Part shown: positions 9,337 to 18,059 of the stretch, in pieces
How the letters are laid out: the number at the start of each line of letters is the position of its first letter
How positions within the stretch are numbered: the first letter of the stretch is position 1
Notes under the pieces: generated by a model
What the model was told of the DNA's origin: nothing
What the model saw: the letters and a program-made list of their open reading frames with translations, nothing else
Database searches by the model: none
Program-made: the position numbers and the translations under genes
Origin: Thiobacillus sp.
Lineage (GTDB): Bacteria > Pseudomonadota > Gammaproteobacteria > Burkholderiales > Thiobacillaceae
Length of the DNA stretch: 64,000 nt
Assembly: GCA_016124745.1 (NCBI GenBank)
Contig: WGNC01000009.1
Location: 62,001-126,000, forward strand
Direction: 5' to 3'

Positions 9337-10284
9337 ATGACATTACCGGTCACCCACCCCTTTCTGCAGGTCGAGAACTTGGCGCGCATCTATCCCAGCC
9401 CCACCGGGGGCGATGCGGTCACCGTGTTCGACCATGTCAACTTCCGTATCCACAAGGGCGAGTTCATCTGCGTCACCGGCCACTCCGGGTGCGGCAAATC
9501 GACCATCCTCAACATCCTCGCGGGACTCGACAGCGCCAGTGCCGGCAACGTCTTCATGGACGGCCGCGAGGTGTCCGGCCCCAGCCTCGACCGTGGCGTC
9601 ATCTTCCAGAGCCATGCGCTGATGCCCTGGCTGACCGTGCTGGAGAATGTCGCCTTCGCGGTGAAGTCGCGCTGGCCCAACTGGAGCAGGCCGAAAGTCC
9701 ATGTGCACGCCATGCGCTACATCGAGCTGGTCGGGCTCAAGGGTGCCGAGCACAAGAAGCCATCGCAGCTGTCCGGCGGCATGAAGCAGCGCGTCGGCAT
9801 CGCGCGCGCGTTTTCCATCGAGCCGAAAATGCTGCTGATGGACGAGCCATTCGGTGCGTTGGATGCCCTGACGCGTGGCGTGATCCAGGAGGAGTTGCTG
9901 AAGATCTGCGCCGAGACGCAGCAGACCGTGTTCATGATCACGCACGACGTCGACGAGGCCATCCTGCTGTCCGACCGAATCATGCTGATGTCGAATGGTC
10001 CGCACGCGCGCATCGCAGAAATCGTCAACAACACGCTGCCGCGACCGCGTGACCGCAGCGCCATCCACAAGCAGCCGCTCTACTATCCGATCCGCAACCA
10101 TCTGGTCGACTTCCTGGTGAGCCGCTCAAAGTTGTTCGGCAGCCTGCGCGAGGCGGCCGATGCCCCCAGTTCTCCCGCCGTGTTCGACCCTGCAGACCTG
10201 GTCGAATCCGGGTTCTCGGACCGCGTGGAAGCTGTCCAGCCTGCGCCCGCAGGCAAACCCCAGATCCACCTCGTCAACGCTTAA
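9337..10284 (+). CDS. cynD: ABC transporter ATP-binding protein, cyanate/nitrate type
   Basis: Encodes 315 residues from the ATG at 9337, chosen because AGGA lies 9 bp before it. An in-frame ATG at 9328, overlapping the permease stop, is the alternative. Walker A is GHSGCGKST (about 48-56), the signature is LSGGMKQR, and Walker B is [13 protein letters not shown]-terminal extension of about 60 residues after the nucleotide-binding domain has no recognisable fold and ends 12 bp before cynS. It powers uptake through the adjacent permease. Confidence 0.92.
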   Translation: MTLPVTHPFLQVENLARIYPSPTGGDAVTVFDHVNFRIHKGEFICVTGHSGCGKSTILNILAGLDSASAGNVFMDGREVSGPSLDRGVIFQSHALMPWLTVLENVAFAVKSRWPNWSRPKVHVHAMRYIELVGLKGAEHKKPSQLSGGMKQRVGIARAFSIEPKMLLMDEPFGALDALTRGVIQEELLKICAETQQTVFMITHDVDEAILLSDRIMLMSNGPHARIAEIVNNTLPRPRDRSAIHKQPLYYPIRNHLVDFLVSRSKLFGSLREAADAPSSPAVFDPADLVESGFSDRVEAVQPAPAGKPQIHLVNA

Positions 10285-10296
10285 GGAGTTCCAGTC

Positions 10297-10740
10297 ATGA
10301 CCCGCACCGAAGTTACCGACCTCATCCTCGCCGCCAAGCACAAGAAGGGCCTCAAGTGGGCCGACATCGCCAAGAAGGTCGGCCAGAGCAAGGAATGGAC
10401 GACGGCCGCCCTGCTCGGCCAGATGACGCTCGACAAGAAACAGGCCACCGCCGTCGGCAAGCTGCTGGGGCTGCCTGCAGACGCCGTCGACCAGTTGCAG
10501 ATCGTTCCCTACAAGGGCAGCCTGCCGAGCGCCGTGCCGACCGACCCGCTGATCTACCGTTTCTACGAACTCATCATGGTGTACGGCATCACGATCAAGT
10601 CGCTGATCCACGAGGAGTTCGGCGACGGCATCATGAGCGCGATCGATTTTTCGATGGATATTTCGCGGGTACCTGACCCAAAAGGGGATCGGGTGAAGAT
10701 CGTTCTGAACGGCAAATTCCTGCCGTACAAGATGTACTGA
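10297..10740 (+). CDS. cynS: Cyanase (cyanate hydratase)
   Basis: Encodes 147 residues, slightly shorter than E. coli CynS (156). It converts cyanate and bicarbonate to ammonia and CO2 in the cytoplasm. A helix-turn-helix-like N-terminal domain precedes the catalytic domain (LIYRFYELIMVYG). The active-site triad is complete: Arg88, Glu91 and Ser114 by alignment with E. coli Arg96, Glu99 and Ser122. AAGGAG lies 8 bp before the ATG. Fourth gene of the cyn operon. A degenerate copy of its last 18 or so codons lies 440 bp downstream. Confidence 0.97.
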   Translation: MTRTEVTDLILAAKHKKGLKWADIAKKVGQSKEWTTAALLGQMTLDKKQATAVGKLLGLPADAVDQLQIVPYKGSLPSAVPTDPLIYRFYELIMVYGITIKSLIHEEFGDGIMSAIDFSMDISRVPDPKGDRVKIVLNGKFLPYKMY

Positions 10741-10811
10741 GCCTAGCGGGGCACACCCTGGGATGCTCCGCGCTGGTCATCCGTCAACCACAGACATCGA
10801 GCGATCAAAAT

Positions 10812-11174
10812 ATGGCTAACATCTTCATGAAGTCGTCCTGGGGCAGCGACGATCCCACCCGGGCCGCCATGGTTTTCGGGCATGGCAATGCCCTTGCCCG
10901 GGCCGGACACTCGATCCGTATCTTCCTAGTTGGCGAAGCTGCCCCCTTGGCCATTGAGGCAGTACGGGCGTCCCTGTTCCCGGTGGGCTGGCCATCGCTG
11001 GCCGAGCAGTGGCGCGAATGCGTGGCCCTCGGCGTCGATATCCTGGTCTGTGATGCCTGCCGCCAGGCCCGCGGGGTGACTCCTGAATCCATTAAAGATT
11101 CGGGAGCCCGCATCGGCACCCCCGCCGACTTCGTCGCTGGGGTGGAGTGGTCCGACAAGATCGTTGCCGAGTGA
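10812..11174 (+). CDS. DsrE-family sulfur-relay-like protein
   Basis: Encodes 120 residues with the DsrE/YchN fold signature: an N-terminal strand and helix (MANIFMKSSWGSDDPTRA), a central FLVGEAAPL strand, and a Cys pair (Cys80 and Cys83 in CDACRQARG). That pair is the position where sulfur-relay members carry the persulfide-forming cysteine. Family members move sulfane sulfur or act in small oligomers. It lies 71 bp after cynS in the same direction. No good ribosome-binding site is visible (GAGCGA only). Association with cyanate use suggests a role in sulfur-containing cyanate precursors such as thiocyanate, which is inference only. Confidence 0.8.
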   Translation: MANIFMKSSWGSDDPTRAAMVFGHGNALARAGHSIRIFLVGEAAPLAIEAVRASLFPVGWPSLAEQWRECVALGVDILVCDACRQARGVTPESIKDSGARIGTPADFVAGVEWSDKIVAE

Positions 11175-11176
11175 AG

Positions 11177-11230
11177 GGGCGGGACAAGTTTGTCCTGAAC
11201 GGGAAGTTCTTGTCGTACAAGACGTATTGA
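11177..11230 (+). pseudogene. Degenerate duplicate of the cynS 3' end
   Basis: Directly after the DsrE stop codon, a frame reads G-R-D-K-F-V-L-N-G-K-F-L-S-Y-K-T-Y-stop. The last residues of cyanase are G-D-R-V-K-I-V-L-N-G-K-F-L-P-Y-K-M-Y-stop. The last 36 bases match at 30 positions by hand alignment, including the stop, and most changes are synonymous or conservative. There is no start codon or remaining catalytic region, so it is a remnant. Confidence 0.8.
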
Positions 11231-11379
11231 GGAAAGCGGGATGCCGAGTCGCTGTCTTTGATTCCGGTCTGCGCGTTGCCGGCTGGCCCAAGCCGCGTCC
11301 GCCGTGGATTTACTCGATTCAGGCGCAAGCTTGGGGCTCAGGCTGTATGTCTCTTAGTGATAGCGCGGGTATTGGCGGA

Positions 11380-12432
11380 TCAAACCCCTTTGTCGTCCCC
11401 TGGGCTTTGGAGTTTGCGCACCACGCTCCTTAGCGTGAAGTAGAACGCCAAACCGAGAAATCGCAGCCAAACTCCCAGCGCGACCAGCCACATCAATGCG
11501 CCCGGGTATTGGTGCCGGAAGAACTTGCGGTAAAACCGCATCATCCCCCGATGCTTGTGCCATGCTACGAAAATCGGCCGGTGCTGGCTGCAGTGGCCGC
11601 GATGATGCGTGACCGGGGCATCGGGTACGAAAACGACCTTCCAGCCGTGCTGGCGAAAACGCATGCACCAATCCAGATCCTCGCAATGCAGAAAATAGGC
11701 TTCGTCCCATGGGCCTACATCGTCGATTGCGACCCTGCTCGTCAAAATCAGCGCCCCGGAAATGGCTTCCACTTGGACGGGTGAATCGGATAGCGCTTGT
11801 TCGTGCAGGTGAAAATCCTGAAAAAGCCCGGGCCAGCGCTGGTTCAGGCGGGTCAGGCCAAAAGCGCGCACGAACGAGCGCCACGGCGTGGGCACCAAGC
11901 GACGCCCGCCGCCTTGTTCGCTGCCGTCCAGGTTGGTCAGCAGCCCGCCCACCATCCCGATGCCCGGGTCGCTCTGCAGGACCTCCAGCAGACGATTGAG
12001 CGACCCTGGGCCCAGAATGCAATCAGGATTGAGGAACAATAGAAACGCCTGCGTCGCAAGCCCTGTCCCGATATTGCATGCGGCAGCAAACCCCAGGTTT
12101 TTCCCCACGAGGTGCATCACCAGCCGTTCCTCGCCAGGGAACTGCCTCGCCAGGTCGTCCATGCTCGAATCGGACGAATCGTTGTCGATGACGATGACCT
12201 GCTCGGCCTGCGACAGCGCCGTGCGGACGCACTCGAGCAGCAGCGCGCCGGCATTGTAGTTGACGATGACTACGGATACAGGCTGGAGAGGGTCGCCCAA
12301 TGTAGAGTCCAAGTGTTTTCGATACGCCGGGGGAGTGGCCAAAGCCTGAAAGTTGTTCCGTGTTTGATTGGAGGCAGTCTCAGGATTGATCAAACCTTCC
12401 CATTCGCCCCGCGAGACCGTGAACGATCCCAC
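11380..12432 (-). CDS. Family 2 glycosyltransferase
   Basis: Encodes up to 350 residues; the conserved domain begins at VSVVIVNYNAG near residue 52, so the true start may be internal (an in-frame TTG lies about 10 residues before it). The GT-A core has IDNDSSDSS, the nucleotide-sugar motif LNPD, and the acceptor-side WDEAYFLHCEDLDWCMR segment. A hydrophobic C-terminal stretch (ALGVWLRFLGLAFYF) suggests membrane contact. The 5' end overlaps the upstream glycosyltransferase gene by 53 bp. Likely adds a deoxyhexose such as rhamnose in envelope-glycan synthesis; substrate not certain. Confidence 0.87.
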   Translation of the reverse strand: MGSFTVSRGEWEGLINPETASNQTRNNFQALATPPAYRKHLDSTLGDPLQPVSVVIVNYNAGALLLECVRTALSQAEQVIVIDNDSSDSSMDDLARQFPGEERLVMHLVGKNLGFAAACNIGTGLATQAFLLFLNPDCILGPGSLNRLLEVLQSDPGIGMVGGLLTNLDGSEQGGGRRLVPTPWRSFVRAFGLTRLNQRWPGLFQDFHLHEQALSDSPVQVEAISGALILTSRVAIDDVGPWDEAYFLHCEDLDWCMRFRQHGWKVVFVPDAPVTHHRGHCSQHRPIFVAWHKHRGMMRFYRKFFRHQYPGALMWLVALGVWLRFLGLAFYFTLRSVVRKLQSPGDDKGV

Positions 12433-13306
12433 GCGACATCATCCACCAGTGCTGGTGTCTGGGTCGGGCAAACAGGGAATAGGCGCCGTACTTTAGCAAC
12501 AATCGCCATCCGTCCGCGATTTTCCAGTTCCAGGGCATTCCCGACTCACAGTACAGGCGAACGGCGTTGCGAAAATGGTAGTAGTGGCGAAGCGGGCTAT
12601 GACTCGAGACTTTGCGCCCGAAAACCTCGATCGGATCTTCGCCAAGGCCATGCAGCATCCTTGCACCACAGACCCCGAACGACTGAAATCCTGCCTGCCT
12701 GGCACGCATGCCCCATTCGATGTCCACGTAGTCGATGAACAGGTCTTCGCGCATTCCGCCAACCGCATCGAGCGTTGTCATGGGAATCAGGCTGCCGGAG
12801 GCGATCAGATAGTCGACCTCGACCACAGCGTCATCGCTGCTGCACGCCTGGCGTTCGACCGATACGCCCCGAATCCTGATGAAAGGCGGCGGATTGTCCT
12901 GTCTCTTGTCGGTATAGCGTGGACCGATGGCCGCGATGGCAACCCCGGTCGATGATTTGGCGGCAGCAACATCGAGAAGTCTTGAAACCATGTCCGGGGC
13001 AGGTTCGCTGTCCTGGTCGAACAGAATGACGAATGCAGCCCCGGCTTGACGGGCAAGTTCAATCCCGGCGTTCTGGGCGGCCGCAATGCCAAGGTTCGAA
13101 TGCAGCCGGACGACCTGGCACCATGCGTCCGAGCGCAGTGCCGGGTCGATATGGCATTCGGTATCCAGGATCGATCCGTTGTCGACCACGATGACCCTGT
13201 CGAGTTGCGGCCTGAGCGCGTTCAGCAGTACTCCCAGCGTTGCCGGATCCGGCTCATAGGTCACCACCACACCAGCTACCACTGCGCCATCCTTGGAAAT
13301 TTGCAT
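12380..13306 (-). CDS. Family 2 glycosyltransferase, rhamnosyltransferase-like
   Basis: Encodes 308 residues. GVVVTYEPD opens the GT-A fold, VDNGS follows, and FDQDSEP is the metal-binding DxD. The FIDYVDIEWGMRARQAGF block is typical of the RfbF-like rhamnosyltransferase group. Cytoplasmic face of the inner membrane. It is the first gene of a two-gene minus-strand unit with the next glycosyltransferase. No polymerase or flippase adjoins this pair, so the glycan it serves may be the one built by the 31-51 kb locus. Confidence 0.87.
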   Translation of the reverse strand: MQISKDGAVVAGVVVTYEPDPATLGVLLNALRPQLDRVIVVDNGSILDTECHIDPALRSDAWCQVVRLHSNLGIAAAQNAGIELARQAGAAFVILFDQDSEPAPDMVSRLLDVAAAKSSTGVAIAAIGPRYTDKRQDNPPPFIRIRGVSVERQACSSDDAVVEVDYLIASGSLIPMTTLDAVGGMREDLFIDYVDIEWGMRARQAGFQSFGVCGARMLHGLGEDPIEVFGRKVSSHSPLRHYYHFRNAVRLYCESGMPWNWKIADGWRLLLKYGAYSLFARPRHQHWWMMSRGIVHGLAGRMGRFDQS

Positions 13307-13796
13307 GGTCCTGCTTGCAGAACCGCGAAAGGTAAAGAGAAAATGATCCGCTCCCGCGGGATCGCGCCCCTGCCGGGCGTATCAGGGTCCGGAAAGATGA
13401 AGCCTGCGGCTGTCGTTCCGGCCGGAATTCTGGGGCATGGGAAACATGCCGTCAAAGATGCCGCGGTCGCGCCTGTTGTCAGCAGGCTTCGGTGGCGGGT
13501 TTGCTCCCGGTCAGGGACGGGCTCCGTCAGGGCCATGCAAGTCCAACTAGGCATCCCCGTCCAGCCCGGACGCGCCGCGTTATTGCCGCTCAATACTGCC
13601 TGATGCATCCGACAGCCTGAAGCGGAAGAACGGAACCCGGCCATGATAAACGGGTCTGCCACAGACCGATGCTGCCGGAACCCGTCAAAACAGGGGCTCG
13701 AAATTCGGTCATGCATGGCCGTATGCGCCGCGTGAAACCCAATTCGTGTCGGGCCAAATAAAAGTACAATGACTCATTTCATTTGCAGAGAAAGCC
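13307..13796. promoter_or_regulatory. Divergent gap upstream of gspE
   Basis: 490 bp between the rhamnosyltransferase-like gene (minus) and gspE (plus). A 146-codon minus-strand frame covers much of it but has no domain or compositional support. A TACAAT at 13765-13770 lies 26 bp before the gspE start and is the best -10 candidate; the matching -35 (around 13742-13748) is weak. Nothing else recognised. Confidence 0.35.
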
Positions 13797-15494
13797 TTGT
13801 CGTCCAAAAAAATCATCGGTGAAATGCTCGTTGAGCGGAGAGTGCTGGAGCGCGCGGACTTGCTCGATGCGCTCAAGCTTCAGAAGGACGCAGGGGGTTC
13901 CGAACGTCTGGGAGCCATTCTTCTAAGGAAGGGCGCGGTCACCGAGCGTGATCTCTACGCGGCTTTGTCGGAGCAGCTTGTCATTCCTTTGGCTGGCGCC
14001 GAGGATTATCCGGCCCTGCCGATTTTCGAGGAACTGGTGTCGACCCGTTTTCTCGAGGAGGCCCGCGCCTTGCCCGTGCGCGAGGATGCCGGCCAGCTGG
14101 TGCTGGCAATGGCCGACCCGCTCGACCGATATGTCATCGATGCTTTCAGGTTGGTCACCGGGCGGGAGATTGCCGTTCTGCTCGGCTTGCCCAGTGAGAT
14201 CGACGCCGCTTTCAATCGGCTTTATGTTGCGGGCCGCAGCAACATCGGACAGATCGTTGGCGAGGCCGAAGGGCCGATCGAACTGGAAGAAAGCAGCGAC
14301 GTTCAGCATCTGAAGGACCTGGCCAGCGAAGCGCCGGTCATTCGCGTGGTGAGCCTGATCATGGAACGGGCCCTGGATGCGCGGGCTTCGGACATCCATG
14401 TCGAGCCGTTCGAGAACCGTCTGATCGTGCGTTTCCGCGTCGATGGCGTGATGCAGGAGGTGGAGTCGCCACCGCGTCGGCTGGCTGCGGCGGTGATCTC
14501 GCGCATCAAGATCATGGCCAATCTGGACATCGCCGAGCGCCGCCTGCCGCAGGATGGCCGCATCAAGCTGCGGGCGAAGAACAAGGAAATCGACCTTCGT
14601 GTTTCCACCGCGCCAACCATGCATGGCGAGAGCGTGGTGATGCGGGTACTGGACAAGGGGGGCGTGCCGCTCAACTTTGACTCGCTCGGTTTCGATCCGG
14701 CAACGCTCAAGCTTTTTCTCGATGCGCTCACCCAGCCGCACGGCATCGTGCTGGTCACCGGCCCCACCGGAAGCGGCAAGACCACCACGCTGTATACCGC
14801 GCTGCAGCTTCTGAACAAGCCGGACGTGAAGATTCTGACCGTGGAGGATCCGGTTGAATACCAGATGGAGGGCATCAACCAGATCCAGGTCAAGCCGCAG
14901 ATCGGCCTGACGTTTGCCAACGCCTTGCGCTCCATCGTGCGCCAGGATCCGGACGTCATCATGATCGGCGAAATACGCGACTTGGAGACGGCCCAGATCG
15001 CAGTGCAGTCGGCGCTCACCGGGCACGTGGTGATTTCCACGCTGCACACCAACGATGCGCCCAGCACGGTAAACCGCTTGCTCGACATGAAGGTCGAAGA
15101 CTATCTGCTGACATCCACCGTGAACGGCATTCTGGCCCAGCGCCTGGTGCGCTCGCTTTGCAAGGCCTGCAGCGAACCCTATAAGCCGTTGCCCGAAGTC
15201 GTGGAGGAGTTCGAGCTCAAGCGTTTCGCAGGCGACGCGCCTATCGTGTTGCGTCGCCCCGTCGGCTGCGAGGCTTGCGGCGGTACCGGCTACGCCGGTC
15301 GACTCGGCATCATGGAAATGATGCCGATGACCGACGCGATTCGCAGCCTGGTCATGCGCCATGCCGTTTCGTCGGAGATTCGACGGCAGGCCATCGACGA
15401 GGGGATGCAGACCATGTACGAGGACGGCCTGCGCAAGGTCCTCGCCGGAATCGTTACCCTCGACGAAGTGCTGCGCGTGACGCGGGAAGAGTGA
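13797..15494 (+). CDS. gspE: Type II secretion ATPase GspE
   Basis: Encodes 565 residues from a TTG start preceded by a weak AGAGAAAG site. The N-terminal MshEN-like domain (KIIGEMLVERRVL) is followed by the hexameric ATPase core. Walker A GPTGSGKTT is at about 322-330, the Asp box contains VEDPVEY, and Walker B is DPDVIMIGEIRD. A zinc-binding tetracysteine (CKAC near 455, CEAC near 490) is intact. It drives pseudopilus assembly at the cytoplasmic side of the inner membrane. First gene of the eleven-gene gsp operon; gspF follows one base after the stop. Confidence 0.97.
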   Translation: MSSKKIIGEMLVERRVLERADLLDALKLQKDAGGSERLGAILLRKGAVTERDLYAALSEQLVIPLAGAEDYPALPIFEELVSTRFLEEARALPVREDAGQLVLAMADPLDRYVIDAFRLVTGREIAVLLGLPSEIDAAFNRLYVAGRSNIGQIVGEAEGPIELEESSDVQHLKDLASEAPVIRVVSLIMERALDARASDIHVEPFENRLIVRFRVDGVMQEVESPPRRLAAAVISRIKIMANLDIAERRLPQDGRIKLRAKNKEIDLRVSTAPTMHGESVVMRVLDKGGVPLNFDSLGFDPATLKLFLDALTQPHGIVLVTGPTGSGKTTTLYTALQLLNKPDVKILTVEDPVEYQMEGINQIQVKPQIGLTFANALRSIVRQDPDVIMIGEIRDLETAQIAVQSALTGHVVISTLHTNDAPSTVNRLLDMKVEDYLLTSTVNGILAQRLVRSLCKACSEPYKPLPEVVEEFELKRFAGDAPIVLRRPVGCEACGGTGYAGRLGIMEMMPMTDAIRSLVMRHAVSSEIRRQAIDEGMQTMYEDGLRKVLAGIVTLDEVLRVTREE

Positions 15495-15495
15495 G

Positions 15496-16707
15496 ATGCC
15501 GCTGTTTCAGTACAAGGCCGTAGACGCGCAGGGGGGCATTCTCGAAGGCGAGATGGATGCGCGTGCATCGAACTTTGTGGCCGAGCATCTTCAGGCACAG
15601 GGTTACATGCCGATCCAGATCGAGGAGGCAACGGCAGGCGGCGACGGGTGGCTCGGTGGCTTCGGGCGTGCCCGGGTGAGCCAGGACGATATTGCCATGA
15701 TGACACGCGAAATCGCCACGCTGCTGCGTGCCGGCCTGCCACTCGACCGTGCGGTGGAAGTCGTGATCAATCTTTCCGCCAACGATGAGGTCGCCGAAAT
15801 TCTGGGCGAGGTCCGCAAGGAGGTTCGCGGGGGCTCTTCACTTTACGCTGCGATGGAAGCGCAGAAAGGCGTCTTTTCCCGCTTTTACCTCAACATGATC
15901 CGCGCGGGCGAGGCAGGCGGCGCGCTCGAAGTCGTCATGGCTCGCCTGACCGAGTTCATGGAGCGCGCCAAGGATCTCACGGAGACGGTCAAGTCGGCCC
16001 TGGTCTACCCGGCCATACTGGTCATGGTCGCAGTGGTCTCGGTCATCGTGCTGCTCATTTTTGTGGTGCCGCAATTCACCCAGATGTTCGAGGAATCGGG
16101 CAAGGCCCTGCCATTGCCGACCCAGATCGTCATCGCTGCAGGGGAATTTTTCCAGGCCTGGTGGTGGGCGCTGATTGCGGGTGGTTTGGCCCTGTTCGTC
16201 ATGTTCAGGCGCCAGATGGCCGACCCGGACAGCCGCTACCGCTGGGACGAACGTTTTCTCGCGCTGCCGCTGGTCGGTGACCTGATCGCCAAGATTGAAA
16301 TGGCCCGTTTCTCGCGCACGCTGGGAACCTTGCTTGACAATGGCGTGTCTCTTCTCGGCGCCTTGTCCATCGTCAAGGAAACCATGAGCAACAGCGTCAT
16401 GGCCGAGCGGCTTGACGAGGTGGCGACCAAACTGCGCGAAGGCAAGGGCCTTGGTGCACCGCTCATGGAGGCCGAGGTCTTTCCCCGGCTGGGCGTGCAC
16501 ATGGTCATGGTCGGCGAGGAAACCGGACGGCTGTCCGAAATGCTCATCCAGGTCGCCGACGTTTTCGACCGTGAAGTGCAGACGGCGGTCAAGCGCACGC
16601 TCAGCCTGCTTGAACCTGCGCTGATCCTGGGCCTGGGCCTGGTCATCGGCGCCATTATCATGTCCATACTCGTGGCAATCTTGAGCGTCAATGAACTGGC
16701 GGCTTGA
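15496..16707 (+). CDS. gspF: Type II secretion inner-membrane platform protein GspF
   Basis: Encodes 403 residues, the usual length. Two tandem T2SSF domains are present: the first has LLRAGLPLDRAVEV and the second SRTLGTLLDNGVSLLGAL. There are three membrane helices (around 170-195, 215-235 and 370-400). It forms the inner-membrane platform that GspE turns or pushes. The coding region is followed by an 82-bp spacer, the longest in the operon before gspD. Confidence 0.96.
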   Translation: MPLFQYKAVDAQGGILEGEMDARASNFVAEHLQAQGYMPIQIEEATAGGDGWLGGFGRARVSQDDIAMMTREIATLLRAGLPLDRAVEVVINLSANDEVAEILGEVRKEVRGGSSLYAAMEAQKGVFSRFYLNMIRAGEAGGALEVVMARLTEFMERAKDLTETVKSALVYPAILVMVAVVSVIVLLIFVVPQFTQMFEESGKALPLPTQIVIAAGEFFQAWWWALIAGGLALFVMFRRQMADPDSRYRWDERFLALPLVGDLIAKIEMARFSRTLGTLLDNGVSLLGALSIVKETMSNSVMAERLDEVATKLREGKGLGAPLMEAEVFPRLGVHMVMVGEETGRLSEMLIQVADVFDREVQTAVKRTLSLLEPALILGLGLVIGAIIMSILVAILSVNELAA

Positions 16708-16789
16708 CCGGTGGCTAGGTCGGGCTCGCGTCTGAAGGGCGGCCGGGCCTTGGCGTGCAGTATGTGAATTCTTGAAACAGGAGCTTGAA

Positions 16790-17221
16790 ATGTTGTTCAA
16801 ATTGAAATCGGCGAAGGCGCACCGCGGCTTCACGCTGCTCGAACTGTTGGTGGTTCTGGTGATTCTCGGCATGCTTGCAGCCTTGGCGGGGCCGCGGGTA
16901 ATGAAATACATCGGCAGTTCAAGAACCGATACGGCCAAGCTCCAGATCGAGGAACTCATGTCCGCGCTGGACATGTACAAGCTCGAGGTCGGACGCCACC
17001 CCAATACCCAGGAGGGCTTGCAGGCCCTGGTCGAAGCGCCGTCCGGGGCGACCAACTGGAATGGCCCCTACCTGCGCAAAAAGACCGTCCCCAAGGACCC
17101 GTGGGGCGCTGACTATCACTATGAATCGCCGGGCCAGCACGGCGCTGTCGACATCAGTTCGTTTGGTGCGGACGGGCGCGAAGGGGGTGAGGGCGAGGAC
17201 AAGGATGTCGTGAGCTGGTGA
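16790..17221 (+). CDS. gspG: Major pseudopilin GspG
   Basis: Encodes 143 residues. The ATG at 16790 is chosen because CAGGAG lies 6 bp upstream; an in-frame TTG at 16772 would put that site inside the gene. The prepilin peptidase site is HRG/FTLLELLVVLVILG, with the conserved Glu at mature position 5. The C-terminal GspG signature (GLQALVEAP, YLRKKTVPKDPWG, YHYESPGQHG) with calcium-site residues is present. It polymerises into the periplasmic pseudopilus. No gspO (prepilin peptidase) is in the window, so PilD probably processes it. Confidence 0.96.
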   Translation: MLFKLKSAKAHRGFTLLELLVVLVILGMLAALAGPRVMKYIGSSRTDTAKLQIEELMSALDMYKLEVGRHPNTQEGLQALVEAPSGATNWNGPYLRKKTVPKDPWGADYHYESPGQHGAVDISSFGADGREGGEGEDKDVVSW

Positions 17222-17667
17222 TAGTCCGTCACAGCGGTTTTACCCTGCTGGAGTTGCTGGTCGTGCTGGCGCTGCTGGCGATGACCTACGCCCTGATTCC
17301 GCCCATGTTCAGTCTCGGCGGCTCGACTGCCGAACTCAAGGCTGGGGCGCGTCAAGTGGCGGCCGGGCTGCGAAAAGCGCGATCCCAGGCGATCGCCAGC
17401 CGGAGCGAGTCGACCCTGACCCTGAATGTCGAATCACGCAGCTTTGTGCTGAGTGGGGACGACACGCCACGGATCCTGCCTCGCCAGGCTGAGATCGGTG
17501 TCTACACGGCCCAGGGCGAGGTTCTCGACGCCAATAACGCCGCCATCCGCTTTTATCCCGACGGCAGTTCCACCGGGGGCCGGGTCACCCTGGCCATGGG
17601 CGAGCGGAAATACCTCATCGACGTCGACTGGCTCACCGGCCAGACCGAGATCCTGGATACGCCGTGA
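17218..17667 (+). CDS. gspH: Minor pseudopilin GspH
   Basis: Encodes 149 residues from a GTG start that overlaps the gspG stop. It has a type III prepilin leader HSG/FTLLELLVVLALLAM with Glu5, followed by the LRKARSQAIASRSESTL helix and a beta-rich C-terminal domain as in GspH. It belongs to the pseudopilus tip or shaft. Its last bases overlap the gspI GTG start. Confidence 0.9.
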   Translation: MIVRHSGFTLLELLVVLALLAMTYALIPPMFSLGGSTAELKAGARQVAAGLRKARSQAIASRSESTLTLNVESRSFVLSGDDTPRILPRQAEIGVYTAQGEVLDANNAAIRFYPDGSSTGGRVTLAMGERKYLIDVDWLTGQTEILDTP

Positions 17668-18059
17668 AACGTGCTTGCCGGGGCTTTTCCCTGCTTGAAG
17701 TGCTGGTCGCCTTCATCATCCTGGCCATGGCGCTGGGGGTGCTCATGCGTATCTTCTCCGGGGGGCTTGGCAATATCGGCATGGCGGAACATTACAGTCA
17801 GGCCGTGGCTATTGCAGAAATGAAGCTGGCAGCCGTCGGGGTCGAGTCCCCCCTGGCTGAAGGCGAGAATTCGGGTGAGGAACATGGCTATACGTGGCGA
17901 ACCTCGGTGCGCCGGTATGAGGGGGCGGCCTCGCCCGTGGAACCGGCAACCCTGTTGCTTGATCTCTTTCAGGTCGAGGTCATGGTGAACTGGGACGAGA
18001 CCGCCACGAAGCCGCGCAGCCTCCAGCTGGTGACCTTGCGTGCGGCCCCCAGGCCATGA
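17664..18059 (+). CDS. gspI: Minor pseudopilin GspI
   Basis: Encodes 131 residues from a GTG start overlapping the gspH stop. The prepilin site is CRG/FSLLEVLVAFIILAM. The family hallmark of small helix-rich N terminus and compact C-terminal domain fits GspI (QAVAIAEMKLAAVG). With J and K it forms the tip complex of the pseudopilus. The stop overlaps the gspJ ATG. Confidence 0.9.
   Translation: MKRACRGFSLLEVLVAFIILAMALGVLMRIFSGGLGNIGMAEHYSQAVAIAEMKLAAVGVESPLAEGENSGEEHGYTWRTSVRRYEGAASPVEPATLLLDLFQVEVMVNWDETATKPRSLQLVTLRAAPRP

Noticed and set aside
13276-13716. 146-codon minus-strand frame upstream of the rhamnosyltransferase-like gene
   Set aside because: Pro/Arg/Ala-rich translation with no domain, no ribosome-binding site and overlap with the neighbouring gene start.
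13923-15362. 479-codon minus-strand frame across gspE
   Set aside because: Shadow of the GspE reading frame, rich in His, Asp and Arg with no domain.
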